Source: CAWBOY01 sp963790585
GTDB taxonomy: Bacteria > Planctomycetota > Planctomycetia > Gemmatales > Gemmataceae
Direction of reading: 5' to 3'
Assembly (NCBI GenBank): GCA_963790585.1
Contig: CAWBOY010000007.1
Location: 434,001 to 498,000, forward strand
DNA: 64,000 nucleotides
Every line of letters starts with the position of its first letter. Position 1 is the stretch's first letter. Position numbers and translations under genes: made by a program. Under the pieces are notes generated by a model. It was not told where the DNA came from. It worked only from the letters and a program-made list of their open reading frames with translations, and did not search any database. Positions 56,264-64,000 of the stretch are shown here, one piece after another.

Positions 56264-56541
56264 CGACGGACGAGTTCACACGAATCTTGAAATCGCTCGG
56301 AAAGCGCCGCCCCTTTCGGAACTATTTCATAGAGTTGGTCAGCGGCGATCGAATCGAGATCAAACACCCAGAAGCGATCCACGTTCAAAGTGGGATGCTC
56401 GTGTACTTATCGCCGAAATATGAAGCTCGCGTCCTTGTAAGCGCAAGCGTCTGCCAATTAAGGACTCGCGCCAAAACAAGTTGCCGGCCATCGCCGCCGA
56501 AATGCCGTAGTTCTTGGCCAGGGCGAAACCAAATTCGGTAA
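56260..56541 (+). CDS. Small protein, paralogous to the 14464 product, 3' end altered by an insertion
   Basis: MTTDEFTRILKSLGKRRPFR continues with NYFIELVSGDRIEIKHPEAI and LVYLSPK, closely patterned on the 79-residue protein at 14464-14703. From ~residue 66 on (RTRAKTSCRPSPPK) the sequence no longer fits and is encoded by a MITE-like element at 56457-56565. The original end has thus been replaced. Coupled by ATGA overlap to the gene before. Function unknown. Confidence 0.65.
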   Translation: MTTDEFTRILKSLGKRRPFRNYFIELVSGDRIEIKHPEAIHVQSGMLVYLSPKYEARVLVSASVCQLRTRAKTSCRPSPPKCRSSWPGRNQIR

Positions 56542-56565
56542 CTTATTTTGGCGCAAATCCTAATT
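56457..56565. mobile_element. MITE-like element, 109 bp, at the 3' end of a small gene
   Basis: Inverted arms of 30 bp, ATTAAGGACTCGCGCCAAAA (left) and TTTTGGCGCAAATCCTAATT (right), match at about four of five positions. The left arm overlaps the coding region. The size resembles the element at 14083-14192, but the sequence is unrelated. The minus strand is also open (VTEFGFALAKNYGISAAMAG), so a coding fragment cannot be excluded. Confidence 0.5.
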
Positions 56566-56606
56566 ATCCCGAATCCCCCGAAAACCGCATGATGAAAACC
56601 CGGGTG

Positions 56607-56864
56607 TCACGTCGTCTCCGTCGCCTCTCCTTCCGTCCGGTGTTGATGCTGCCGCACGATCTCTTCCGCCCGCGCCAGGTCATGGGCGGCGACCCACACT
56701 TCCGCCGTCAGGCCTGAAATGTCGCTGATGCCGCCTTCGAGAAAGTCGCCGAGCACCTTGCATTGAACGCCCTCGGCCTCGAGAGCCTGCTGCCAGATGT
56801 GGGCCAGGACGGGGTTTGGCGCGTGCGCCAGGCGAACCATTTCGTCCTTCGTTTCTGAATTCAT
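56607..56864 (-). CDS. DUF2007-family protein
   Basis: The 85-residue product starts at the ATG at 56864 (MNSETKDEMVRLAHAPNPVL). AHIWQQALEAEGVQCKVLGD, then GLTAEVWVAAHDLARAEEIV match the DUF2007 ferredoxin-like fold, whose members are described as putative signal-transducing proteins. No catalytic residue is known. It is convergent with the gene ending at 56541 and divergent from the DUF1080 gene. Confidence 0.8.
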   Translation of the reverse strand: MNSETKDEMVRLAHAPNPVLAHIWQQALEAEGVQCKVLGDFLEGGISDISGLTAEVWVAAHDLARAEEIVRQHQHRTEGEATETT

Positions 56865-57073
56865 GGCATTTCTCGGAGTAGAGCAAGGGGGACGAACAGC
56901 GGGGCCTAATCTCACGGTAGCCCCAAGCGTCGGTGCGGTCAAGTCTCGGCACTCCGCGAATTGTGAGCCCCTTGCTCTCCCGTTCCGCGTGGACTACGAT
57001 GCCGCAAGCATTCGCGGGACAGAGGGGATGGTACATCCGCTCGCGCGGATCGACACAACACGGGAGACTCTCC

Positions 57074-58075
57074 ATGAGACTGGCATTATTCGCGGCCCTG
57101 GTCGTTGCGCTGGGGCTCAGCGCCACGGGCACGGCCCAGGACAAAGAGAAACCGAAAGAGAAGGCGAAAAAGGTCATCTTCACCGACCCAGGCGAGGCCG
57201 GAGCCGACTACGCGACCCAGGGCGAGTACCTCGGCGAAGCCAAAGGCAAGGGCAAGCTCGGCGCCCAGGTCATCTCGAAATACGAAGGCAAGTTCGAGGT
57301 CAAACTGCTGCCGGGCGGATTGCCGGGCGACGGTTGGGACGGCAAGACGCGCATCGAAGCCAAGGGGACGACGACGACCGACGGCAAGACGACCTTTGAA
57401 GGCGGCGGCTGGAAGGGCGTGATCGTCAAAGGCAAGATGACGGGAATGACCAAGGACGGCGAGGAATTCGCCCTCGAAGCGGTCGCGCGGAAAAGTCCTA
57501 CCCTCGGCCTCAAACCACCTGGAAACGCCAAGATCCTCTTCGACGGCACCAATACCGATGAGTGGACCGGCCCGGCCAAGGTTGTCGATGGCACGCTCAT
57601 GCCCGCCGGCGGCGACATTCGCACCAAGAAGAAGCTCGGCAGCTACACGCTCCATCTCGAATTCCGCCTGGCCTTCATGCCCAAGGATGGCGGGCAGGCC
57701 CGCGCGAATAGTGGCGTCTACATGCAGGACCGCTGGGAGATGCAGCTCCTCGATAGCTTCGGCCTCAAGGGTGAGAACAACGAATGCGGCGGCGTCTATT
57801 CGCAGTACAAGCCGCTCGTGAATATGTGCCTGCCGCCGCTGGCTTGGCAGACCTACGACATCGACTTCACCGCCGCCAAGTACGATGGCGACAAGAAAGT
57901 CTCCGACGCCGTCGTCACCATCAAGCACAATGGCGTCGTCGTGCAGGACAAGCAAAAGCTCGACAAAGGCCCAACCGGCGGCGGCGACAAGGAAGGCCCC
58001 ACGCCTGGATCGATCCGCCTGCAATACCACGGGGATCCAATTTGGTTCCGTAATGTGTGGGTTGTTGAGAAATAG
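57074..58075 (+). CDS. DUF1080 (3-keto-disaccharide hydrolase-type) protein with N-terminal extra domain
   Basis: The 333-residue product starts at the ATG at 57074 with signal peptide MRLALFAALVVALGLSATGTA. Residues ~30-150 form an extra beta-rich domain (GEYLGEAKGKGKLGAQVISK, GWKGVIVKGKMTGMTKDG). The DUF1080 core follows (ILFDGTNTDEWTGPAKVVDG, RANSGVYMQDRWEMQLLDSF, WQTYDIDFTAAKYDGDKK, NGVVVQDKQKL, GSIRLQYHGDPIWFRNVWVV). The fold and family suggest a periplasmic protein acting on glycans. A 38-bp palindrome follows its stop. Confidence 0.9.
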   Translation: MRLALFAALVVALGLSATGTAQDKEKPKEKAKKVIFTDPGEAGADYATQGEYLGEAKGKGKLGAQVISKYEGKFEVKLLPGGLPGDGWDGKTRIEAKGTTTTDGKTTFEGGGWKGVIVKGKMTGMTKDGEEFALEAVARKSPTLGLKPPGNAKILFDGTNTDEWTGPAKVVDGTLMPAGGDIRTKKKLGSYTLHLEFRLAFMPKDGGQARANSGVYMQDRWEMQLLDSFGLKGENNECGGVYSQYKPLVNMCLPPLAWQTYDIDFTAAKYDGDKKVSDAVVTIKHNGVVVQDKQKLDKGPTGGGDKEGPTPGSIRLQYHGDPIWFRNVWVVEK

Positions 58076-58175
58076 TCCGTAGTCCGTAGCAAAAAGCAGA
58101 GAGCCAGGGTCGATTCGCCAACAAAGGGATGGCGTCAACCCTGGCTCTCTGCTTTTTGCTACGGACTACGGACTA
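58073..58175. repeat. Perfect 38-bp inverted repeat, probable bidirectional terminator
   Basis: The arms, from TAGTCCGTAGTCCGTAGC inward to GCCAGGGT, flank 27 bases. The left arm includes the stop codon of the DUF1080 gene and the right arm lies just past the end of the minus-strand gene at 58228. The location between convergent genes suits transcription termination. Confidence 0.75.
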
Positions 58176-58227
58176 CGGGACAGGCTCGTTATCTCTCTTG
58201 CCGCTCCGATTGAGACTTTCATGCTTT

Positions 58228-59700
58228 TCACGCACCAGCGACGAACGCCCCATTGATATCGTTCGGGAAGGCCGTGAACGAATTCAGCGTTCCAAGGGTC
58301 ACGCCATCGAACACATGAATCAGTGAGGGGGATTGGATGCTTGAACCGGTGAGGATATCGCCCGAAGCGAAAGCCCCGTTCGCATCCGGCACGGGGACTG
58401 CCGCGACGAAAACGCCGCCGCCCACTGTGGAGCCGTATGGCGTGAACTGGGTTGTTTTAGCCTGACCATACGGATCGATGACGAAAACGGTCGGGGGCTC
58501 ACCAGGGCCCGCACCCACGACTAGTCGTTCACCCACCGCTGTGGGGACGATAGCGGTGGAGTAGCCGTTTGCGTAGCCGTTGATCGGACCGAACGTGGTC
58601 TGGAGCGCGTAAAGAGTAACCAGATCGGTGACCGAATACACATTGATCTTGGTACTCACCGGAGCAAGGTAGCCGCTCGCGGGGAGTACCTGCGAAGTCA
58701 CCAAATCGGGTGTTCCCGTGCCATATAAATCACCTGCTGCTACCATGACGCCATTGTCGCTCTGAGAACCCGGGTAGGGCTGGAAAAATGCATCGCCGTT
58801 GCCGAAAGGCGGTGTGTCCGCGTAAGTAAAGACAAAGGTTTTGACCAGACCATTGCAATTGGGGTAGGCACCTGGACCTGTAATGATTTCCCAGCGCGCA
58901 TCACCATTAATGTTTTGCGTCAGAGGTGCCGAAGCGACATAGACGCCGCCTGTGAATAAGGAATCGTAGGCCAAGAAACTCTGCACCAGCTCACCGCTCG
59001 TCGTAAAAATCCTGATCAGCGGCAAACCGCCCGGCCCCGCTGCCGCGATGATCATCGGCGTACCCGTATGCACGAACGCATCGATGGGGTCATTACTATT
59101 TCCATACACGGCCCCGACCGCCACGCGCACACCACCCTGAAATGTTCCGAAAGGAGAAAAAGTGGAGACGAGCGCTCCCGCGGAGGAATAAACGCTGATT
59201 GCCGAATTGACATTTGGGCCGGAACCGATGGCATAGAAGCCGAGCGGATTTGCGGGCGTCTTCTCAACAAATAAAGATTGGCTCTTCGAGATACTGGTAA
59301 AAGAATCCCGAATGCCGACGCCATCGTTGTACTGCGCTTGGACGGTATGCACTCCAACCGACGTTCCAAACTCAGAAGGCAGGAACGTGGTGCTTATGCT
59401 TACCGAGGGGCCATCCGTCTCGGAGAAGGGGAATTGGGTAAATGCCAAGAAATTATTGTCGACGAAGAAAGTTACGTCCCCCAATGGTGGCCCGTACATC
59501 GCTGGCTGAGTGACTGTCGCAGTCAGCGTGACTGGGTTCGTTGAATATGTAGAGCTACTACTGAGAACCAGACTAGTGGTAGTTATTGGAACCGTGAGAA
59601 CGACTCGGTCTTCAAGAATCTCGAGAGTTGGTCGGGAGCAAGCGGATACGTCCGTAACACGAGCGGAGCGACGACGGGGCGTATGGGTGAGAGTGGGCAT
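58228..59700 (-). CDS. Large surface protein with LExLExR motif, Ig-like and FG-GAP-like repeats
   Basis: The 490-residue product starts at the ATG at 59700 (an alternative ATG is at 59727). PTLEILEDRVVLTVP (~25-40) is the planctomycete LExLExRxV motif. Residues ~45-150 resemble a bacterial Ig-like domain (NPVTLTATVTQP, GDVTFFVDN). The remainder consists of repeats with AxGxGPGxxPxIxVF and FxGGVxVAxGxV patterns (for example GPGGLPLIRIFTTSGELVQS), as in FG-GAP/VCBS propellers. It is exported and probably part of the cell surface. Partner unknown. Confidence 0.8.
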   Translation of the reverse strand: MPTLTHTPRRRSARVTDVSACSRPTLEILEDRVVLTVPITTTSLVLSSSSTYSTNPVTLTATVTQPAMYGPPLGDVTFFVDNNFLAFTQFPFSETDGPSVSISTTFLPSEFGTSVGVHTVQAQYNDGVGIRDSFTSISKSQSLFVEKTPANPLGFYAIGSGPNVNSAISVYSSAGALVSTFSPFGTFQGGVRVAVGAVYGNSNDPIDAFVHTGTPMIIAAAGPGGLPLIRIFTTSGELVQSFLAYDSLFTGGVYVASAPLTQNINGDARWEIITGPGAYPNCNGLVKTFVFTYADTPPFGNGDAFFQPYPGSQSDNGVMVAAGDLYGTGTPDLVTSQVLPASGYLAPVSTKINVYSVTDLVTLYALQTTFGPINGYANGYSTAIVPTAVGERLVVGAGPGEPPTVFVIDPYGQAKTTQFTPYGSTVGGGVFVAAVPVPDANGAFASGDILTGSSIQSPSLIHVFDGVTLGTLNSFTAFPNDINGAFVAGA

Positions 59701-59959
59701 TGGTCCGCCTTCTTCGCTAGGCATCATGGAGGCAAAATGTTGATTGCTGGCTCGGCGTGATCCGGATCTTTGCAAAGCATGAACTACTAGACCACAATGC
59801 AAAGTGACGTGCAAGAGGGAATATGCTAAAATAGGAAAGATGGGGCGATAAGGAGCCCCGCGCAATCCCGCCAACCGACCTGGCGATCAAACGAGGGCTC
59901 GGTCTCATCACCGACGACCTGTGGACCTTAGGCCACGGCGGGTTCCCTGTCTTGGCAGC

Positions 59960-60337
59960 CTACTTCTCCTTGACCGCGTTGATCTGGTTTTCCTTGGAGA
60001 CGTAAATGTGGATCTCACTTTTCTCCGCGCTGAGACGGCGACAGTCTAAATAGCCAGTGACGATAACTGTCTTTCCTTCGAGGGACTTCAGCAGGGCATC
60101 CAGGGGGCGGTTCTTATCCTCGGACCGTTGCAAATGGACCAATACCTCCACATTCGGGAAAAAGACATCGGCCGTCCGCACCGCGTAACCGTTGCCCGCC
60201 GCTGTTAGCTTACCCGTCACCTCGATCTTGACCGAGCGTGCCGGCGTTTCAACGGGCGGATCTTTGTCCGCTGCTTGCGCCAGCGCTGGTGCAACAGTGG
60301 CCAGGGTGACGAAACAGAGTACAGAGGGCAGCTTCAT
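59960..60337 (-). CDS. Secreted protein, 125 aa, unknown function
   Basis: Starts at the ATG at 60337 (MKLPSVLCFVTLATVAPALA) with GGGAGAAT upstream. The mature part (SVKIEVTGKLTAAGNGYAVR, then LEGKTVIVTGYLDCRRLSAE and IHIYVSKENQIN) looks like a small OB-fold-like beta barrel. No known catalytic residues. It is followed 150 bp upstream on the same strand by the VIT/VWA gene. Confidence 0.65.
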   Translation of the reverse strand: MKLPSVLCFVTLATVAPALAQAADKDPPVETPARSVKIEVTGKLTAAGNGYAVRTADVFFPNVEVLVHLQRSEDKNRPLDALLKSLEGKTVIVTGYLDCRRLSAEKSEIHIYVSKENQINAVKEK

Positions 60338-60488
60338 GCGATTCTCCCGGTTTGAGGTGATGGGCTCCGACAGGCGTATTCTATTCTGGCTGGCATACAT
60401 CGGGGTCAGGAATTGCACTGTAGGACGGCTCGTATGTTGGCGAGCCGGGAGCGTCATCACGCTCCTGGCTTCCCAAAACATCGATCGA

Positions 60489-63400
60489 TTAATATCGCAC
60501 CTTACAAACCTCCACCTCCTGATTATGCTTCTTCAATATCGCCGTATGTCGCTCGCTTGTCTCGTGCGGCGTGCCGGCAAATCTTGTCACGACGACATTG
60601 ACGTGCGTCTCGCCGCCGAGCAGGTTGGGGTTGATGCCGAAGTAGTGGACGATGACGCGATACTCGCCCGGTTGGGCTTTGGTCACTTGATAGCGCTCGG
60701 GGCCATAGCCTTGGGTCTGGTCCTGCGATAGCTCGCCGCCGTTTTTCGTGCGGTTATGGCTGTAAAAGCATTTCTCGCCATTTGGCTCGATGACCCAGAG
60801 ATCGACATCGGTGGCGTCGGTGTTCCAGGTAATCGTCACGCGCAGATCGCTCGGTTTTTGGCCCGAAACGAAGCCTTCGAGCCGGTCGCCGAAGCGCTTG
60901 GCCAACTCGCCGGTGACGGCCTTGGTGTTGATCGCCTCCTGCATCATGCGGGCGTATTCTTCGCGGACGACGATCTTGAGCGATTCGCCGAAGCGAGCGT
61001 CCCAGGTGCCGGAGAGGATCATCTCATATTGCAGGGCGGCCAAAGCCGGTCGGCCGCTCGCCTCAAGGGAACGAGCCAGGTCGCGGTAGCTGTGTGGCTC
61101 AAAGGGCCGCTGCTGTTGCACCCCGGCAAAGAGACGCACGGCATGGGCTGCTTGGGCCATATCAAGCAGGCGATAGCCGACCAGGCGCAGCGCATCGTCT
61201 CGACCTGGATTCTCCTCGACAATGCTCGACAAGACGCGAATCCCACCAACCCAGTCGCCGGCGCGGCGCGGCGCTCGGCTTCATCGATGTAGACGGAGAG
61301 GTCGCCACGATCGCGCGCTCGGGCTTGTAGATACGGTTGATAATCCTTGGCATAAAGCAATGCCCCCGCGATTTCCGCCGTCGGCAGCTCGAAATCGGCG
61401 TCCTTGAGCAGCGCGAGCAGCTTTTGCACCGACGGCTCGTCATTGAGTTTGACCTTCGGGCCGACCTTGGCGAGCCAGCGGTCGAACGCTTGCCGGGCCG
61501 TCACCGGTTTGGTGAAGGTGGCCCAGGCGAGACTGAGATAGGTGCCGAGATCGCTCTTGAGCTTGCCAGCCTCCTCGTCGAGTTTGAACCGTTTGTAATC
61601 GGCTTCCGATTCGAGGACGAGGAAGGATGTCAACTTGCTGGCGATGGCGAATTGCTGACAATAGGCTGTCACCAGGCCATCCAGCTCCGGATCGTTGAGC
61701 GCGATCAAAGCGGCGACGGCCAACTCGCCCCAGGCCCGCGGCGCCAGCTCGCCTGTATCGGCAATGCTCACCGGAAATTCCTGGTGGATCTTCTCACCAC
61801 GATAGGTCCCCTCGACGATGACCTTGGTCGCTCCGGCTTCCGCGAATTTCCCGGCCAGGATCAGCTCGCCGCCGGGATAGACAGCGGCCTTGCGGCCGGC
61901 GACCAGGACATCGCGTGCCACCGGGCCGCCTTCGAAGCGGACACTGGTTACCTGGAGGCAATGGCTGCGATGCGCCAGCGCCACCTTGGCCAAATCGCCA
62001 CGGCCATAGCATTGGAAAATGCCACCGCCGTTGCGCGTCAGGGCCTCGAACAGCTCGGTGTTCTCCGCGCCGATGCCGGTGCGATAGCAGTAAAGCAGGC
62101 GTGGATTCGCCGACTGCTGAAACTTCGCGGCCAGGGCTGGGATCTCACCCTCGCCCCAGGTCAGGTTGGCATCGGAGAGCAGGAAGACGTTGAGTGGCGT
62201 TCCCGGTTTGACGTCGAGTTTATTCAACTTGTCAAAGGCCGCCCCGAGATCGGTCGCCCCTTCCAATACGAGACCATCGAGCGTGGCGAATAGCTTATCT
62301 CGGCCCGCCTTGTCGTTGGTGAACCAGCCGTTGGGCAAGGCCCAGGCGGCGCCGATGTTGAAGGTCAAAACATTGAATTGCTCTATTGAGGAGTCCTTTT
62401 CGAGGATATTCTTGAGCAGCTCCATGCTGATGCCAAAGCGATCGGGTTGTTCGCTCAGCGACGTGTCGAGCAGAAAGACCGCATGGCGGGCGAACGGCTG
62501 ATCGACCTTGGCCTCGGGCAATTCGGGCCGAACGCGGGCATGGACGTAATAGGGCTCGTTGTCGGCCCGACGACTGCTGGTCGCCTGAACGCGGGCCTGC
62601 GCCGGCGTCGCCATGAAGACGACCTGGCCTTCGGCTTTGCCGCCCTGCCAGAGGCGCGTGAAGACGAGTTGGCTGCCCTCTTTCGTCGGCTCCGCGAAGG
62701 CGGGTTGCACCTGCGGCTTGAGGATATCGGCCGCGTTGGCGCGAAGCGTGAAGCGCATCTCCTTCAGCTCCCGATTCGGCAGCGGATAGCGATACAGAAT
62801 TTGCTCATTGACGATCGGCAATGTCTCTTCATAGGCGAACACGACGCGGTTGAAGCCCTGCGGCGCGATCGGGAAGACGCGACCTCGGAACGTGTTGCCG
62901 CCCGCGTATTCGAGCAGGGCCGGGTCGATGCGCTGGCGGACGATCTCCTCATAAACTTCGCGGGCGCGAGCCTGATTGACGACCTTGCCCTCTTGCAGCT
63001 TGCCCCAATCGGCGGTGTTGACGCGCTTGACGATCTCGCCCGGCGGCAGCATGGCGAGGGCTGTATCGGTCAGCGCCGTCTCGCCGGGCCGACCCGCAAA
63101 GCGCGGCGGCACGGTGTCGCGCGTCTCGCCCGAAAACATGCCAAAGTAGGCCGGGCTGGCCCCCGTCGGCAACGGATATTCAAAGGTCCCTTCGAGCCGC
63201 TTCGGATGCGGATTGCGGAACACATGATCGACCACCGTCCGCGCCCGCCCGCCCTCAACGAGAACGCTGACATGCAGGCTGACGAGTTCGAGCGAATTGC
63301 CATCGCCGACATAGACGCGAGCGAGGCTCGGCTGAGCGGCGTCGCGGTGCCAGACTTCAGGAGACTTACCAGAAAGTTTATCGAGCTTGTTGAAGTAGGC

Positions 63401-64000
63401 GTCGATGGCCTCGCGATATTTCTCAGGCATCTCGCGCTTGATCTCACCGAGAGCGCGGTCACGGTCTAATGCTGGGAGTTCACCCCATGTGGAGGAGAGG
63501 CTCTTGAATCGTGCCAGGCGAATGGCATCGACCGTCACATCGGTTTGGAGGAGGAGGATTTCGGCTTCGACGGTAGGCTTGCCGTTGATGGCGGGTTCTG
63601 CGGGTGTTGGACTGTCCTTTGTTAATTTGCCGCGCTGGCCATCGCTATCGGCTTTATCAGAGTGAGTGAGAGCATTGCTCTGAGACTGTGGTCCATATTT
63701 ATTAATGGCGATACTTCCTGTCAGGCCCTCGTCGGAGTTAACTCCATTCCCAAATAGCAAACTGCCGTTGCCATTGGGTTGTTGGCTCCTCCACGGATTC
63801 AGGTTTTTCCGGTCCAAAGGATTTTCGCCGCCCGGCAGTACCCTAATGTTATCTGTAGCCAAACGGATAGGCCTCTCACCAAAACCGCCTCCAGATCCAG
63901 GTGGCGATTGAATACTACCGAACCCAGATGATTTATCGGCCCCAGTTCCACTTATAACAATCACGCCTAGATCAGGTAATGATTCATTTCCGACTGCCTG
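60489..64000 (-). CDS. VIT and von Willebrand A domain protein with C-terminal DUF2135-like domain; 5' end outside window, one frame break
   Basis: The frame is open to the window edge at 64000, so the N-terminus is missing. In order: a low-complexity N-terminal part, a VIT domain (SLHVSVLVEGGRARTVVDHV, FRNPHPKRLEGTFEYPLPTG, about 63300-63180), a VWA domain with MIDAS start (HAVFLLDTSLSEQPDRF) and LNVFLLSDANLTWGEGE, then helical repeats. Near 61240 the frame changes from APATGLVGF to SIVEENPGRDDALRLVGYRL. The final part (TWNTDATDVDLWVIEPNGEK, GPERYQVTKAQPGEYRVIVH) matches DUF2135/YfaP. Such proteins are exported adhesion-like proteins. The break is probably one missing or extra base. Confidence 0.85.

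Noticed and set aside
57086..58138. 350-codon minus-strand frame opposite the DUF1080 gene
   Set aside because: The plus strand has the signal peptide and full DUF1080 motif order.

Overview
The window comes from a planctomycete, most likely of the Gemmata/Gemmataceae type. The evidence is a set of families almost confined to that group: a PVC small basic protein (29117-29380), a PVC-type CxxCH heme-binding dehydrogenase (19313-22367), DUF1559 and DUF1080 proteins, a BBP7 outer-membrane protein (40044-41437), a HYExAFE protein (44727-45271) and two surface proteins with an LExLExRxV-type N-terminal motif (38575-39933, 58228-59700). GC content is high, and extracytoplasmic proteins are unusually numerous.

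Layout. 1-13466: a membrane-anchored propeller protein cut by the window edge, an SF1 helicase-like ATPase overlapping a protein of unknown function, an MFS exporter, a PolB-like exonuclease, a methyltransferase/glycosyltransferase pair and a glutamate-cysteine ligase. 13467-19312: a gene-poor accessory stretch with a structured repeat element, MITE-like elements, an orphan antitoxin, a group II intron tail, a DUF433 fragment, a DUF1559 pair and an IS remnant. 19313-29380: heme-binding dehydrogenase, a nested palindrome, OprB-type porin, an RmlD-like reductase, two tandem paralogous membrane proteins, an OmpH-like protein and the small basic protein. 29629-34187: a BlaI/M56-peptidase operon with two secreted coiled-coil proteins that share modules with the peptidase. 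34340-41437: DUF1080 protein, a complete group II intron, and a surface cluster of glycosyltransferase, collagen-like BclA-type protein and BBP7 protein. 42084-50389: housekeeping and metabolic genes (VOC, sugar isomerase, hisS, site-2 protease, ferredoxin-type sulfite/nitrite reductase) with one transposase. 50511-57000: accessory pairs (EEP nuclease plus partner, a possible immunity-like pair, short paralogous proteins) and the second structured repeat element. 57074-64000: secreted and surface proteins ending in a VIT/VWA protein that runs off the window.

The genes with the clearest joint logic are the BlaI/M56 operon, which looks like a proteolysis-relieved repressor circuit with coiled-coil partners, and the collagen-like protein with its downstream glycosyltransferase, which suggests a glycosylated surface filament.

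Caveat: at least fifteen genes, including the essential hisS, carry one- or two-base reading-frame breaks. Most net lengths fit a single missing base, so the sequence probably contains indel errors and these genes are probably intact. Frame-broken genes are given here as one CDS spanning both frames. The most novel-looking non-coding signal is a pair of related ~370-bp elements (13581-13945 and 53173-53557, opposite orientation) whose stem differs by paired changes. I recognised no tRNA, rRNA or CRISPR array.
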